64,000 bases of DNA from Impatiens glandulifera. Lineage: Eukaryota; Streptophyta; Magnoliopsida; Ericales; Balsaminaceae. The position numbers and the translations under genes are program-made. Shown here in pieces: positions 53,640-64,000 of the stretch. The notes below the pieces were generated by a model. It was not told where the DNA came from. It did no database searches and was given only the letters and a program-made list of their open reading frames with translations. How positions within the stretch are numbered: position 1 is the first letter of the stretch; each line of letters opens with the position of its first letter. The stretch lies in the NCBI RefSeq assembly GCF_907164915.1, contig NC_061869.1:25909616-25973615 (forward strand), read 5' to 3'.

Positions 53640-54019
53640 ACAGATTTTAAAAAAAAAAACTTGATGAAAACTAGTTTGAATGATACATTTTAATCAATAT
53701 AGTGAACCAAAACTTTAGAAAAAAAATTTAGATTTTGTATTAATGGTGGTAAGATTTACCACCATAAAAACTAGTTTCCTATATTATAAATAATTGTAGA
53801 TTAAATAAGTAATTATGTTATAAAATTAATTTTTTATTTAAAATATTTATTCTTTTGAATTATAAAGGTAATAATTCACAAATACAATATTTTTATTTTA
53901 AAATATTTCAATGAAATATATTTTAATGGATTCTCTCACCATACACAAACATAATTATAGAAAAAATTATTTTTCCATATCATTTAGCATTTAAAAGCAA
54001 ATTTGTGTTTTATATTTGA

Positions 54020-54055
<36 letters not shown>

Positions 54056-55209
54056 GCATTTAAATTCTAAATAGATGTACTTTGAATGGATATTCCTTCA
54101 AAATGATTTATTTTTAAATTTGAATTCAAATTTGTTTATATGATTGAAGAATTATAGTATCACTTTATAGCCATTATCATCAATGTTGATTACCAAAACT
54201 AAAAAAATTATTTAATTCAAAATAATTAGTGATAAGATTGTTTAAATTTTGAAAAATATTTACTACCATAAAAAGTGATTCCTTTTACTATTAATATTTT
54301 TAATTAAAATAAAATAGTGCTATATAGAAAAGGAAAATATGATGAAATAATCTTTCATATATTTTTCCATATTTGATTGAATTTAACAAATAAGTGTCAT
54401 TTTTAGATAATTAATCAAAACATTGATATATTATAATATTTTCATTTAAAATATTACCTTGTCTAAGCACATAAATATAGTTCTAACTTATTTATTTTTA
54501 ATAAATAAAAATTATGTAAATAAACATGATAATTTGATAAGACCTTACATGTTTCTCATAAATTAATAAGTATGTTATCTAAAAAAAAATTATTTCAAAT
54601 AAACTATTTTACGTTAAAAGTCCTACGTCGATCCAACAAATATTTTTCTTTTGATAATTAAAAAAATGTACTTCAAAGTGAAGAAAAAAAAATAATCCAA
54701 AGGTTAACCATGTACCTAAGTCCCCATGAATCATGAAGGTGGTAGATCTTAAACACCTTTTGTAGCCAAAGACCTTATCTAATAAAAAAAATTCAATTAT
54801 AACCATATAACCATTCTATATTCAATTAGCCAAATAAATATTTGTAACCAATTAACCAAGTAACTCTCTTTTGTAGCCATGTAACAAGAAGCCCCTTTCT
54901 AACCCCATTAAAGTCATACCTTTTTTTTAGAATAAATAAGTCTCTTATTGTAAATCAATTAACCCCTTTCTAGCGAAAGACACTATGGAATCAAGAATCT
55001 AATAATAGCCAAGCCCCCCCTTCAACACTCAATTAACCAAGTAACCTATTGTAACATATTTACAAATAACTCTTTTGAAGTTGGTATCAAATTATTTCTT
55101 TTGTAGCCATGTAGACAAGAAGAGCCTTTCTATCCCTATAAACATGTATTCAACTAACATTTCTCAATTAACCCTCTTGTAACCAAATACCCTAAGTAAT
55201 TATTAATCC

Positions 55210-55249
<40 letters not shown>

Positions 55250-55740
55250 TGTAACCCTTCTATAGTCAATTAAACAAGTAACTATTTGTAACAATTTCTA
55301 AGTAACACCCTTATAATTGTATCCAATTACTTATTTTATAGCCATGTAGAAAAGAAGAGCCTTTCTATCCCAAAAACATGTACTAAACTAATATTTCTTA
55401 ATTAACCCTCTTGTAGCCAAAGACCCTAGGTAATCAATAATCCATTATATATATTCAAGTAACCCTTCTATATTCAATTGAACAAGTAACTATTTGTAAC
55501 AATTGACCAAGAAAGACCTTAAAATTATATCCAATAATCTTTTTGTAGCATGATTACAAAAAGCCCTCTAACAGTACCAATCAAAAACAATAAAGAGATT
55601 CGGCCAAAATTAATTAGCAAAACGGTCACATCTTAATGAATCAACATGAAATGAAATGATAACTGATTTAAAAGAAAGCAATTTTATGGGTCTCTTACCC
55701 TGAACCCACCAACGAATCCAACCACCACATAAACATATTA
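53640..55740. other. AT-rich intergenic block, copy R
   Basis: No gene seen. Collinear with 17700-19900: same CAATTAACCAAGTAAC / TTTGTAGCC phrase array, (AT)n tracts at ~54022-54052 and ~55210-55245. Confidence 0.75.
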
Positions 55741-55985
55741 TAAAATACAAAAAGTTACCTCTTGGATGCCAAGACATACGGTGTGCCCCAAATCAGCAGG
55801 CAGCACTGGGATGCTACGGGACCATTAGGAAACAAATGAATTTTCATGACTCCATCATTCTTTTCTGCTATTGTGGACACCATATTGGTACGGATCGAAC
55901 ACCTGAAAAGATTGATCGACGCTCGCTGTAGATAAGAGGATAACAAAGAGGCGGTGAAAACCCTAGGGAATACCATCCTCTATAT
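55741..55985 (-). pseudogene. Exon-1-like module, copy R (degraded)
   Basis: Counterpart of 19905-20110 and 45106-45400. Many single-base indels destroy the frame (e.g. GGGTCC... words broken, TTCATTTGTTTCC). The donor-like CAAGAG|GTAACTTTT survives near 55757. Confidence 0.4.
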
Positions 55986-57540
55986 ATATATATAGTAAAA
56001 CACTTCACCACCAAACAATCTCCTCCAAAATACAAACGTATACAGTGGCCACGCCCTCTCGTGGTTAATGTCACCGTGTGACGTAAAAGAATCATTTTTA
56101 TTTATTATTTATTTTTTCTATATAATTAAATTAAAAAAATAAGTTATTACGACCCTTCGTAACCTGTAACAGTATAATATCCAATAATTACGCGTCTACT
56201 ATTGCTCTCCAAAATAGTCTAATATTAACATATTTTAACTTTACATGCATGAAAAAATCAACTAAAGTTATGGCTTTGTTTTTATCTATCTAAATTTCCC
56301 AAAGATTATATGAGCACATAATCTATACATATACCAAGTTAACTTTTTCTGTCAGATAAATATTGACGCATAATATGCGTCGGTAAGCTAAGGAATTTGT
56401 ATAATTTTTTCAGAAAAAAAAATTAAGTTATGGCTATTATATAGTTTTTTTTTTTATGAATTATACATTTTGATTAATAAACGTTTTTTAATAAAACATC
56501 AAATAACTTTTTGATTTTCATTTAGGTTCATTAACTTAATTTTTTTTTAAATAAGTGGTCTCACTATTTTTGTCTCACCATTTCTCTTATTTGCAAAGTT
56601 ATTCAGGTCATCAACTCGGTTTTTTTCAATTCAAGTCCAATCGGTCTGAACATAAGTGAAGATGGCCCCATATACATTGGGACTAGCAGTTTCACTCCAT
56701 CCGCGCTCAATAGCCAGTGAGATGATTGGCGCAGAAAAAATGCACGTAATTGTGAATGGCTGCCAAAATAAAGATAAAGAAACATGGGTTTCATCGAAGC
56801 AAAATTCATTTTATTCCCAATTGCAGGCTCAATAACCTAATTGCAGTATCAAAGTGTCCATCTGAAGCAAATGGATGATTTTTGTGTCCAGATTTAGCTC
56901 ACAGGCATTCCAGGGGAGGGGGAAACAAAAACCGAGCTAGTGCTAATTGAAGCCTTTAGAGTTTCGCTCTCGGGAGTTCCCAAATCTTAAAGGTCCCATC
57001 CTCCAAAACTGCATGAAAAATGTCATTTTCGGAAAACCATCTAAATCATCCCATTTTATTTGATTTATACTCTAATAGTTCATAGTCAATGACTTAAGAG
57101 GTACCCTACTATTATTAGACTTCTTAAAGGAATTCTACTACTTCTTTTATTAATCAGTTAAAAGAGCATTATATGATTATTTATTTTGGTTTGTGTAGAC
57201 AATATTCAATTATATTTTAAAAAATTTATTGAACAGTAGTGTTAAGTTTGATTTTCTTAGTCATTGTTCATCTATATGGTATGCATTGAATATTATTTAT
57301 TTATTAGTAACATAAATTAAAGTATTTCAAGTTGTTTATAGGTTGTGGGATGAGTAAGATAAATCTTTCTTACAAGTTGGGAGCTCATGACTCGTCCGAA
57401 AGGATAGAATAACACTCCCTAAAAGTCTAAATTGACCAAAATCAACTTGAAAACCATAAATAAACTCAGTTTAGTTAATTAATCATGATTACAAAATCGT
57501 ACAATTTTTTCTAGTTTGTCAAGCAAAATATATATTATAT
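55986..57540. other. Segmental copy R of 20111-20990, 22235-22535 and 23007-23210
   Basis: No gene seen. Contains the palindrome GACGCATAATATGCGTC at 56365-56381, and the empty site for the left LINE near 57327-57345 (CAAGTTGTTTATAGGTTGTG). Lacks ~1.2 kb present at 21055-22235 on the left. Confidence 0.7.
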
Positions 57541-58638
57541 AATGATAGGGGGAGCGAAAGTTTTGCAGCAAATGTGTAGCGAAGTGACGTGGATGGTGAC
57601 TATGAATGATGACTAAGTATAATTTTAAACGTTCTCTCTCCTATTCATTAATAATTTCTCTCTCTTATCTTCATTAATGATTTTTTTTATATCTCTTCAA
57701 TCTCTATTAATAATTTATTTTAAATATTAATAAAGATAATAATAAATCAAATAAAAAATAAAAAAATTATATTTTCAAATATATATTATATTTGATAAAT
57801 ATATATTTAAGAGAATAAAAAATTAAATATAATTATTTTTAGTTTTTTAAAATTAATTATTTCTCCATTCTTTTTTTAATTTTTTTTATATTTAAATTTC
57901 TTATAAAATATATTATAAATTCAATGCTAAATTCCAAGGTAAGGATATTAATCATTTTACTCAACGGAATGGTTCTCTTTTTTAAACTCTCTTAATTGTT
58001 ATTTCTTTCTTTTCTTTTCATGTAATTTATTAGAAACTCAATCACTATTTAAGCTCAATCAAAGAATGAGATTTTTAAGGAGAGAAATAACACTTAAGAG
58101 TTTAAAAAAAAAATCAATCCCTTAAGTAAAATGATTAATAATTTTTTATTTTATTATTATTAATATATATTATTAAATTGATAGATGATAGAATTAATTA
58201 ATTGAATTAAAAAATATTTTTTTTATTCTCTTATATATAAATTTTAATTAACATAATTAATTATTATTTATTTTAATTTGAGTCATTTTTATTATTAAAA
58301 ATAAAATTTATTTTTTTAATAAATAAAAGAAAACAAATTATTGATAGAAAAAAATAATTAAAATGCATTTATAATGGTATGTATAATAATTTAAAAAAAA
58401 AGAATATTTATAATAATAAAAATTGAAGAAATAAATTATTAGGTGTTTTTTAATAATAAAAAATTAATTTTTTTATTGAATCTATCTTATTGAAGAGAGA
58501 GAAAATGTAAGTAATGAAAAGAGAGAATATTATTAATAAATACTAAAGAGAAAAATAAATAAATACTGAGTCAGCATGTCTAATCAGTACTCCATTTGCT
58601 GCTCCATTCATTACAAATTTTTCGTTCCCCTTATCATT
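57541..58638. mobile_element. Fold-back/MITE-like element with nested inverted repeat
   Basis: 1098 bp. The left end AATGATAGGGGGAGCGAAAG pairs with the inverse of the right end (AATGATAAGGGGAACGAAAA), and both ends also share GCAGCAAATG. Interior is AT-rich without coding sequence. A second inverted repeat, arms about 57946-58007 and 58081-58140 (e.g. ATTAATCATTTTACT against AGTAAAATGATTAAT), is nested inside. No clear target duplication. Absent from the left copy. Confidence 0.65.
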
Positions 58639-58655
58639 ACTCTATATATATATAT

Positions 58656-61600
58656 CACTGGTGAAAAAGATGTCAATAACGACAGGAAATACTGTAGCTA
58701 TTGCTCACTTTACTGTCGCTAAAAATCAACAGCCACAGTAAATGTCCCTGTCGCCAACCGACGCTATTGCTTCTGTAGCTAAAACATAGCTACGGGAATA
58801 AGTACTGTCGCTAAAGTGGCTACAGGAATAAAATACTGTCGCTAAATCGATGACTACTGGAACAATTTACTGTCGCTAAAATTATAAATACAAAAAATTT
58901 TAACTGTCCTCTACTACCATACATTATTACTAACAAAATAAAATAATTAAAATGATCTTGAAATACAATTTTCTAATAATAAAATTAAATATTTATATTA
59001 CCCAAACAATTAAACATAATATTTCTATAGTACAAATTTTGTTTAAAATTTATATTTGAACTGTTGTAACATGTTTCATTCAATCCGGTTCTCAACAATC
59101 TTCTTTTCTTATTGTAATCCATAGTCATCAAAGTAATCCCTGTCAAAAATCAATAAAATTAATAAGAATATCATCCGATAAAAGTTAAGTCAATCTAAAA
59201 TAATAAAGTTTTTTTAATCTAATAATCAAATAATTTAATTTGTCCCAATATACCTACTAAGAATTTAACATTCTCCTAAATATATTTCTTAAAGAGTCTA
59301 AATTAAATTATAATAATGTAATTAACAAAAGTAAGTTGATCTTAATAGACCTTGCAGAATTATGTAATTAAATTATGATTTCAGATATAATCAAATCAAA
59401 AAGATATTTCACAAATATTGTGATCAATATTAGAAATATAGACCATTCACTTGATATTGTCTTCTCTTTACTTTATCAGATTCAATTACGGTTTAAAACA
59501 AATAAAAATAGAATATATATTTTCAACAATTGAATAAAGAATGTAACTAAATTCACAAAGATTACCAAAGTAAATCCACAAACATTGTAAATGCAATTTT
59601 AATCAAAGAACAGTGTTCTTAAATCTATATACAGCATTTAGTTGATAACTATGAAAACAAATTCAATTAATAAGAAACAAACAAGTAAGCCGTATCTTAC
59701 ATTGGAGACAAACTTTTTTATCTCCACACCTCTCGTATTTATATCAAAATCTAAAAACAGTGATACCATTTTCTTCTTCTTTGTTTGCTTGACTAGAGAA
59801 TATGGATGAACTAAACCAATTAAGATCTTAGAACCTGTAAAAAGAAATAGTTTTCATTAAGGTTGAACACATATCTAAGATATACATGCATAAACTATGT
59901 CATAACTCATACCCTCCATTTAGTTCAAGATTGTCAGTTTCAAGCAAATTATAAATTTTATTATATTGTATAGAAATGACAGTTTCACTTGGTTTCGATA
60001 ACATAAAAAACTTTAAATTAGAAAGAGCATGTAAATAATGCCTAGATGCTCATCATGATTAATACGATATTAAAATAAATTGTAGATTAATAAAAAAAAT
60101 ACCCTTAAAAAATTACATTATCACACATAGTGAAATTTTTACCTATATTGACATTAGCTTGAGTTCCGAAATAAGGGCTATGCCCGTCTTCTTAATCCCT
60201 CATAAAATTTGAACATGATTATTGTCAGCAGCCGCAATACCCCAATCTGACATCATGATAATAATTTTCTTTATAATTTAGATTGCAGCTTGAAGATAAT
60301 TAAAATATTTGAGAATTTAATCAAATGAAAATGATTAGCATTCTTCTTCTTCACATTCACACTTTGTCAAATTAGACATTTTGCAAATATGACTAAAGTT
60401 GTAAAGCCATACCTGGAAGATATTTTTCTTTGCTCCAATTAATCTCACTAACTTGATTTCAACATATTCCACTAGATCTTCAAGCTCAATCTTATATTCT
60501 AAAACAAAAGATAAGATGATAATAAAAATTCAACTCACCTCTAAGTACTATTGTCACAATTAAAGAATAATTTAAGTTAGTTACAATGATTCTGTTAAGT
60601 CTTAATCATCAAATTCAACTAGTTTTCAGGTTTAGTTAGATTAGTAAGAAAAAATTATCAACATTGTTTCACTTAATACTCAAAACATCATGTTAGTTTC
60701 TCATACTCAAAACTAACGTATAAATATTTTGGACAGCCAATTATTTGTATGAAAGAACTTAACACACATATATTTCACAATCTCATAATATATATATTAT
60801 CTAGTGGCTTTTCTTTGAGGTATAAGGATGAATCTTGATCATTAAAAGTCAAATGCTACATCCAGTATACTCCTAGTTTTAAAAATATTATAATTAGTAA
60901 GGATCGATTTATTGGTCTAATAAATATCCATACAATCTGTTACTGTTATTTAGATTTATGGGATTCACAAAAATATATAAAAACAATCATCAATTAAGAG
61001 AGATTAGTTGAACATAGAGTTTCCGTCTTTCTCATAAAATTGGTCCACAGCAGAACAACATTGGCAAAGTAAGTTAATTCAAACTAGTTAGTTGGACATC
61101 AATTTTAATTGAACTTCATTAAATTTATACTTTTTCATGTCCATAAGATCTCATTAGGACAAGGTGAATTTACCTGCATAAGGTGGTAGCAAGGACATGC
61201 ATGAATTCTAGTAGGATGGGTTCTTGATAGTTTTAATTTCTTTAGAAAAATAGATGAATGAAAGAAGGTTATATCTTATTTGCATAAATAATTAGGAGTT
61301 CAATGTATGAAACCAGAGTAATATGAGATAAACACCTAGGACAAAAATGAATATTTGTTTATTTAGATAAACTTACATAATTTACACAAATGAAAGAGAA
61401 TATAAAAAAAGAAAATGAACAAGTCAATAGAAACTAAAACAGAGGTAATACTAAGAAGAAAAAAAAGTATAGAGAGTAGTAGAGATTCTCACAAAATTAA
61501 AAGTTGCATATCCATCTGAAGACAAAGATGTTCTTGTGAGCATTTCGTCGAACACCTTGTAGACTAACATTTGAAGTGGTGAAGAATTATCAATAGAAAC

Positions 61601-62602
61601 AAACAAAAATAAGATAATGAATATGACCTCAATAAAATTAATATACAGAATCGGTCTTACTTCATTAAGAGAAACAGAGCACCAAAATGCTTAGAGTTTG
61701 TCAGATTTCATATCTGGCTTATTTCAGTAACATCGATAAGAAAATTTGATTTATCATCTCCATATTGAGAAGCTTTACGGATCTGATTCAGCGTCACTGA
61801 AACAAGTCAATAAGTTTCACAGTCTATAATTGAACCAAAAATAAAACCTCGTTAACGAAAACTGCTATTAACTCTCTACTTTTCTCACTATGAAATATCA
61901 CTACTAGCTTCATATGAACAAAAGTATTTGGCCGAAGTAAATCTAATAATTTGACCTAATAGAGATGGATTTGAGAAAAAACTGAAATCGAATATATTAT
62001 TTACCTTGGCCGAAGAAAATGAATAGTCAGCGAGCTGAGACGATTGAAAACTGGAGAAGATGATCTTGAAGGAGAGAGATAAGCAGAAGAAATCCCGATG
62101 AGAACTTTGAAAAGCAAGTGAAATGGAAGATGGAGAGTTTAAGAGAGGATGGCTACCTATTGAACTTCTCTCTCTAGCTATCACATTTTTAGCTCGATAA
62201 TGAATTTAAAAAACATTTTTTTTATTTAATTTAAATTTTAATATTTAGGATTTAGATAAAAAAAAATATGGCAAAGGATGTAATGGCCTTGACTATTAAT
62301 AAATATATGGTATTATTCAGTATTATATGATCAACAGCTATTTTTATATTCAGATTAAATTGAATTAAAAAGAAACGGTAGAAAAAAGAAAAAATTCTTA
62401 AAAAAAAAAGCTTTTAGCGACGTTATTTTAAACCAGTGGCCAAATCTTTAGCCATGATAATGTATTATGTGGCAAAATAGTTACTGAAGCTATAGTGTCG
62501 GAATGGCGACAGGACCAAACACTGTCGCCAGTGATCTTTAGCGACAGGAAACGAGTATTAGAGACGGTATGCACGTCTTTATTTCCCAATTTAATTCTAG
62601 TG
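58656..62602. mobile_element. CACTA-like element with gene-like interior
   Basis: The left end CACTGGTGAAAAAG is followed by at least four ACTGTCGCTAAA-type subterminal words within ~200 bp. The right end has the same word inverted (TTTAGCGACAGG, ACACTGTCGCC) and terminates TTTAATTCTAGTG at 62602. Flanking triplets (TAT / AGT) do not match, so the right border is inferred from the subterminal repeats; CCAGTG at 62433-62438 is an alternative. No transposase found. The left segmental copy retains only the right ~200 bp. Confidence 0.5.
59690..62184 (-). pseudogene. Exon-like pieces of an unidentified captured gene
   Basis: Several minus-strand islands look like exons with GT-AG borders: about 60502-60417 (acceptor TTGTTTTAG, words IELEDLVEYVEIKL and LVRLIGAKKNIFQ, donor GTATGG); about 59835-59700 (acceptor CTTTTTACAG, words GSKILIGLVHPYSLVKQ and FDINTRGVEIKKFVSN, donor GTAAG); and about 61590-61500 (words LVYKVFDEMLTRTS). 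62184-61888 is a Ser/Phe-rich open stretch that may be chance. I cannot name the gene or confirm that the pieces join. Confidence 0.3.
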
Positions 62603-62900
62603 AGTGTTAATGTTTCTTTTGCAATCATAATTGATCACCCTTAAGAAACCTATTTATTATATTGGGAAAATCAAAATAAATATTTCAATGAAATGATAAT
62701 GTTATCAATCAAATACAAACTTAAAATGAATATGATATAGATATCAATGAAACAAAACAAAGGACCATGACAAGAAGCAACCTTAAGACACAACAACTAG
62801 CAACCTTAATCAAAATAAATAAACTCGACAACTAAAAATCTTAGAAAAAAAATGAAAGAAATATACATATAGGAGACTGCATCATTAAAGTCTTCTTTTA
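62603..62900. other. Intergenic segment shared with 23535-23830
   Basis: No gene seen. Nearly identical to the left copy (AACCTTAAGACACAACAACTAGCAA and flanks), with few substitutions. Confidence 0.7.
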
Positions 62901-63735
62901 ATGTAAAGAGGGGCCATATGGGCCTATGTTGGAGTTATGGAAGTAAGGAAGGGCGGGTTGGTTGCTTGGGTATGAAATTCCCATGTTATGATGCATGTAG
63001 GCAATGTCATTTCCCGGGAAAATTGTGGACAATTGGCAGGAGAAGGATTTGTCATGTTCGGAGACAGAAAGGCCATTTTAGGAGAAGGATATGTCATGTT
63101 GGGCTTGATGGAAAAGTGGACACTCTATGATTGAAACCTTTCATGATTTGGATGGATCAAAACAAATTGTTGGCCATCTCTCCTCCGACCTCAAAGATTG
63201 AAACCTCTCATGATTTGGAGGAATGAATTCATGATGGCTCAAAACAAGATGTTTGTTATCAGTACCACCATTTATTTCGCCTCATAGAGGAGGATATGTG
63301 AAAGAGGAGTCCCTGTACCATGTCTCTATCATCCTCTCAACCTCCATCAAATTCTGGTTGGTAACTCGAATTAGTTGATCAATCATGCATTGAAACATGA
63401 TCTGCGTCATTTCCTTATGATTGTTTTTCTTTTTCTTAAGGTCTCTTCGTTTACCTTACTTTTACTTGATTTTCCTTAAAAAAACTCTCGAATTTCGTGA
63501 TAAGTCTCCTTGCTTCATATATTGATGGCTAGACGAGTTGGGGACTATAGATGACAATACATGTCTCAATGCCACAAAGAGCAGTGATTCTTCTAATTTT
63601 TCAAAACATTGACATTTCTCTTTTTTGAATGTAGTTTTTATCACGGTATCATTAAGAATGCAAGTAAACTTTCCTTTCTTTTGATTGTAGTTTTTTATGC
63701 TTAATATGGAAGTTGGTACATAAGTATAATGGTGT
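62901..63735 (-). pseudogene. MADS copy B-right (uninterrupted)
   Basis: Contiguous version of the pseudogene split on the left by the Sirevirus. The minus strand shows a MADS-like start (KVTCILNDTVIKTTFKKEKC) near 63660-63600, later frameshifted, and tail words near 62901-63130. Stops and indels throughout. The Sirevirus target corresponds to ~63470-63480 (GATTTTCCTTAAAA). Confidence 0.65.
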
Positions 63736-63819
63736 CATTCAAGTATGACATTCATAAGAGACTACATTTAATACTTCTTCATTTTTTTTATCTTAATTCA
63801 ACTCTAGGTTTTCAACAAA

Positions 63820-64000
63820 CACTAGTAAAACATTGTTTATTAAGGAGGGCAAAAACTGTCGGAGAAAGGCTACATGCCTTCGGTGAAAGAATTCTCCGAG
63901 AGCGATTAATGCTCTCGCAGCGTCTCGGTGGTAAAGTTGTCGGTGAAAAAAAGGTATTTGCGAGTGCATATTAAGTTCTCGGAGATATATTATAACCTAG
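63820..64000 (+). mobile_element. CACTA element, second copy (cut by window end)
   Basis: Begins CACTAGTAAAACATTG exactly as at 39010, with the same flank (AACAAA before it) and collinear interior (CCTTCGGTGAAAGAATTCTC). It was duplicated with the segment; only the first ~181 bp lie in the window. Confidence 0.8.

Noticed and set aside
61888..62184. 98-codon Ser/Phe-rich minus-strand frame as a gene
   Set aside because: Composition mirrors a TCT/TTC-rich stretch; no recognisable motif, kept only as part of the low-confidence exon-like region.

Overview
This window is plant nuclear DNA. There are no prokaryotic operons or ribosome-binding sites. Genes carry GT-AG introns, intergenic DNA is AT-rich with long (AT)n runs, and nearly everything recognisable is a plant transposable element or a type I (M-gamma) MADS-box gene copy. 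The accessory proteins of the large Copia element resemble a family I recall from Lamiales/asterid genomes, so an asterid eudicot is my weak guess.

Layout: the window is a set of old tandem segmental duplications. Copy L runs from the left end to about 39.3 kb, and copy R from about 47.3 kb to the right end. A partial copy M (about 43.3-47.06 kb) repeats the 18.6-20.9 kb / 54.4-56.9 kb segment. Each full copy holds, in order: a minisatellite-loaded inverted-repeat transposon (1-2397; 47278-48905), SINE- and LINE-derived DNA, a first M-gamma MADS copy (16834-17651; 52715-53552), an AT-rich intergenic block with an exon-1-like module, and a second, decayed MADS copy (23831-24445 plus 38649-38935; 62901-63735) next to a CACTA end. 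Because the copies can be compared, several insertions in one copy have an empty site in the other, which fixes their borders.

Insertions specific to one copy: (1) a complete 8.48-kb Mutator-like element (MULE; 7284-15761) with ~150-bp terminal inverted repeats, an 8-bp target duplication and an empty site at ~51136-51160. It carries two convergent spliced genes: a DUF1985/Ulp1-protease gene (+) and a MuDR transposase (-). Arrays of a 19-bp near-palindromic repeat lie only in their non-coding parts. (2) A 14.2-kb Sirevirus-type Copia retrotransposon (24451-38643, minus strand) with 1349-bp LTRs about 99% identical, which splits a MADS pseudogene. Besides gag-pol it carries three diverged relatives of one accessory gene downstream of pol, each with its own TATA-type promoter. 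This cassette is the most unusual system in the window. (3) Two defective Tnt1-like Copia elements (3326-5603, minus; 40299-42458, plus). (4) CACTA elements (39010-40294; 58656-62602; 63820-end) with captured exon-like pieces, a deleted hAT (45406-46401), 5'-truncated LINEs (264-439; 22536-22997) and a nested fold-back element (57541-58638).

The only apparently intact multi-domain genes are the two MULE genes, the integrase-RT-RNase H frame and the first two accessory frames of the Sirevirus. The left MADS copy keeps an intact MADS domain but has a frameshifted C-terminus.
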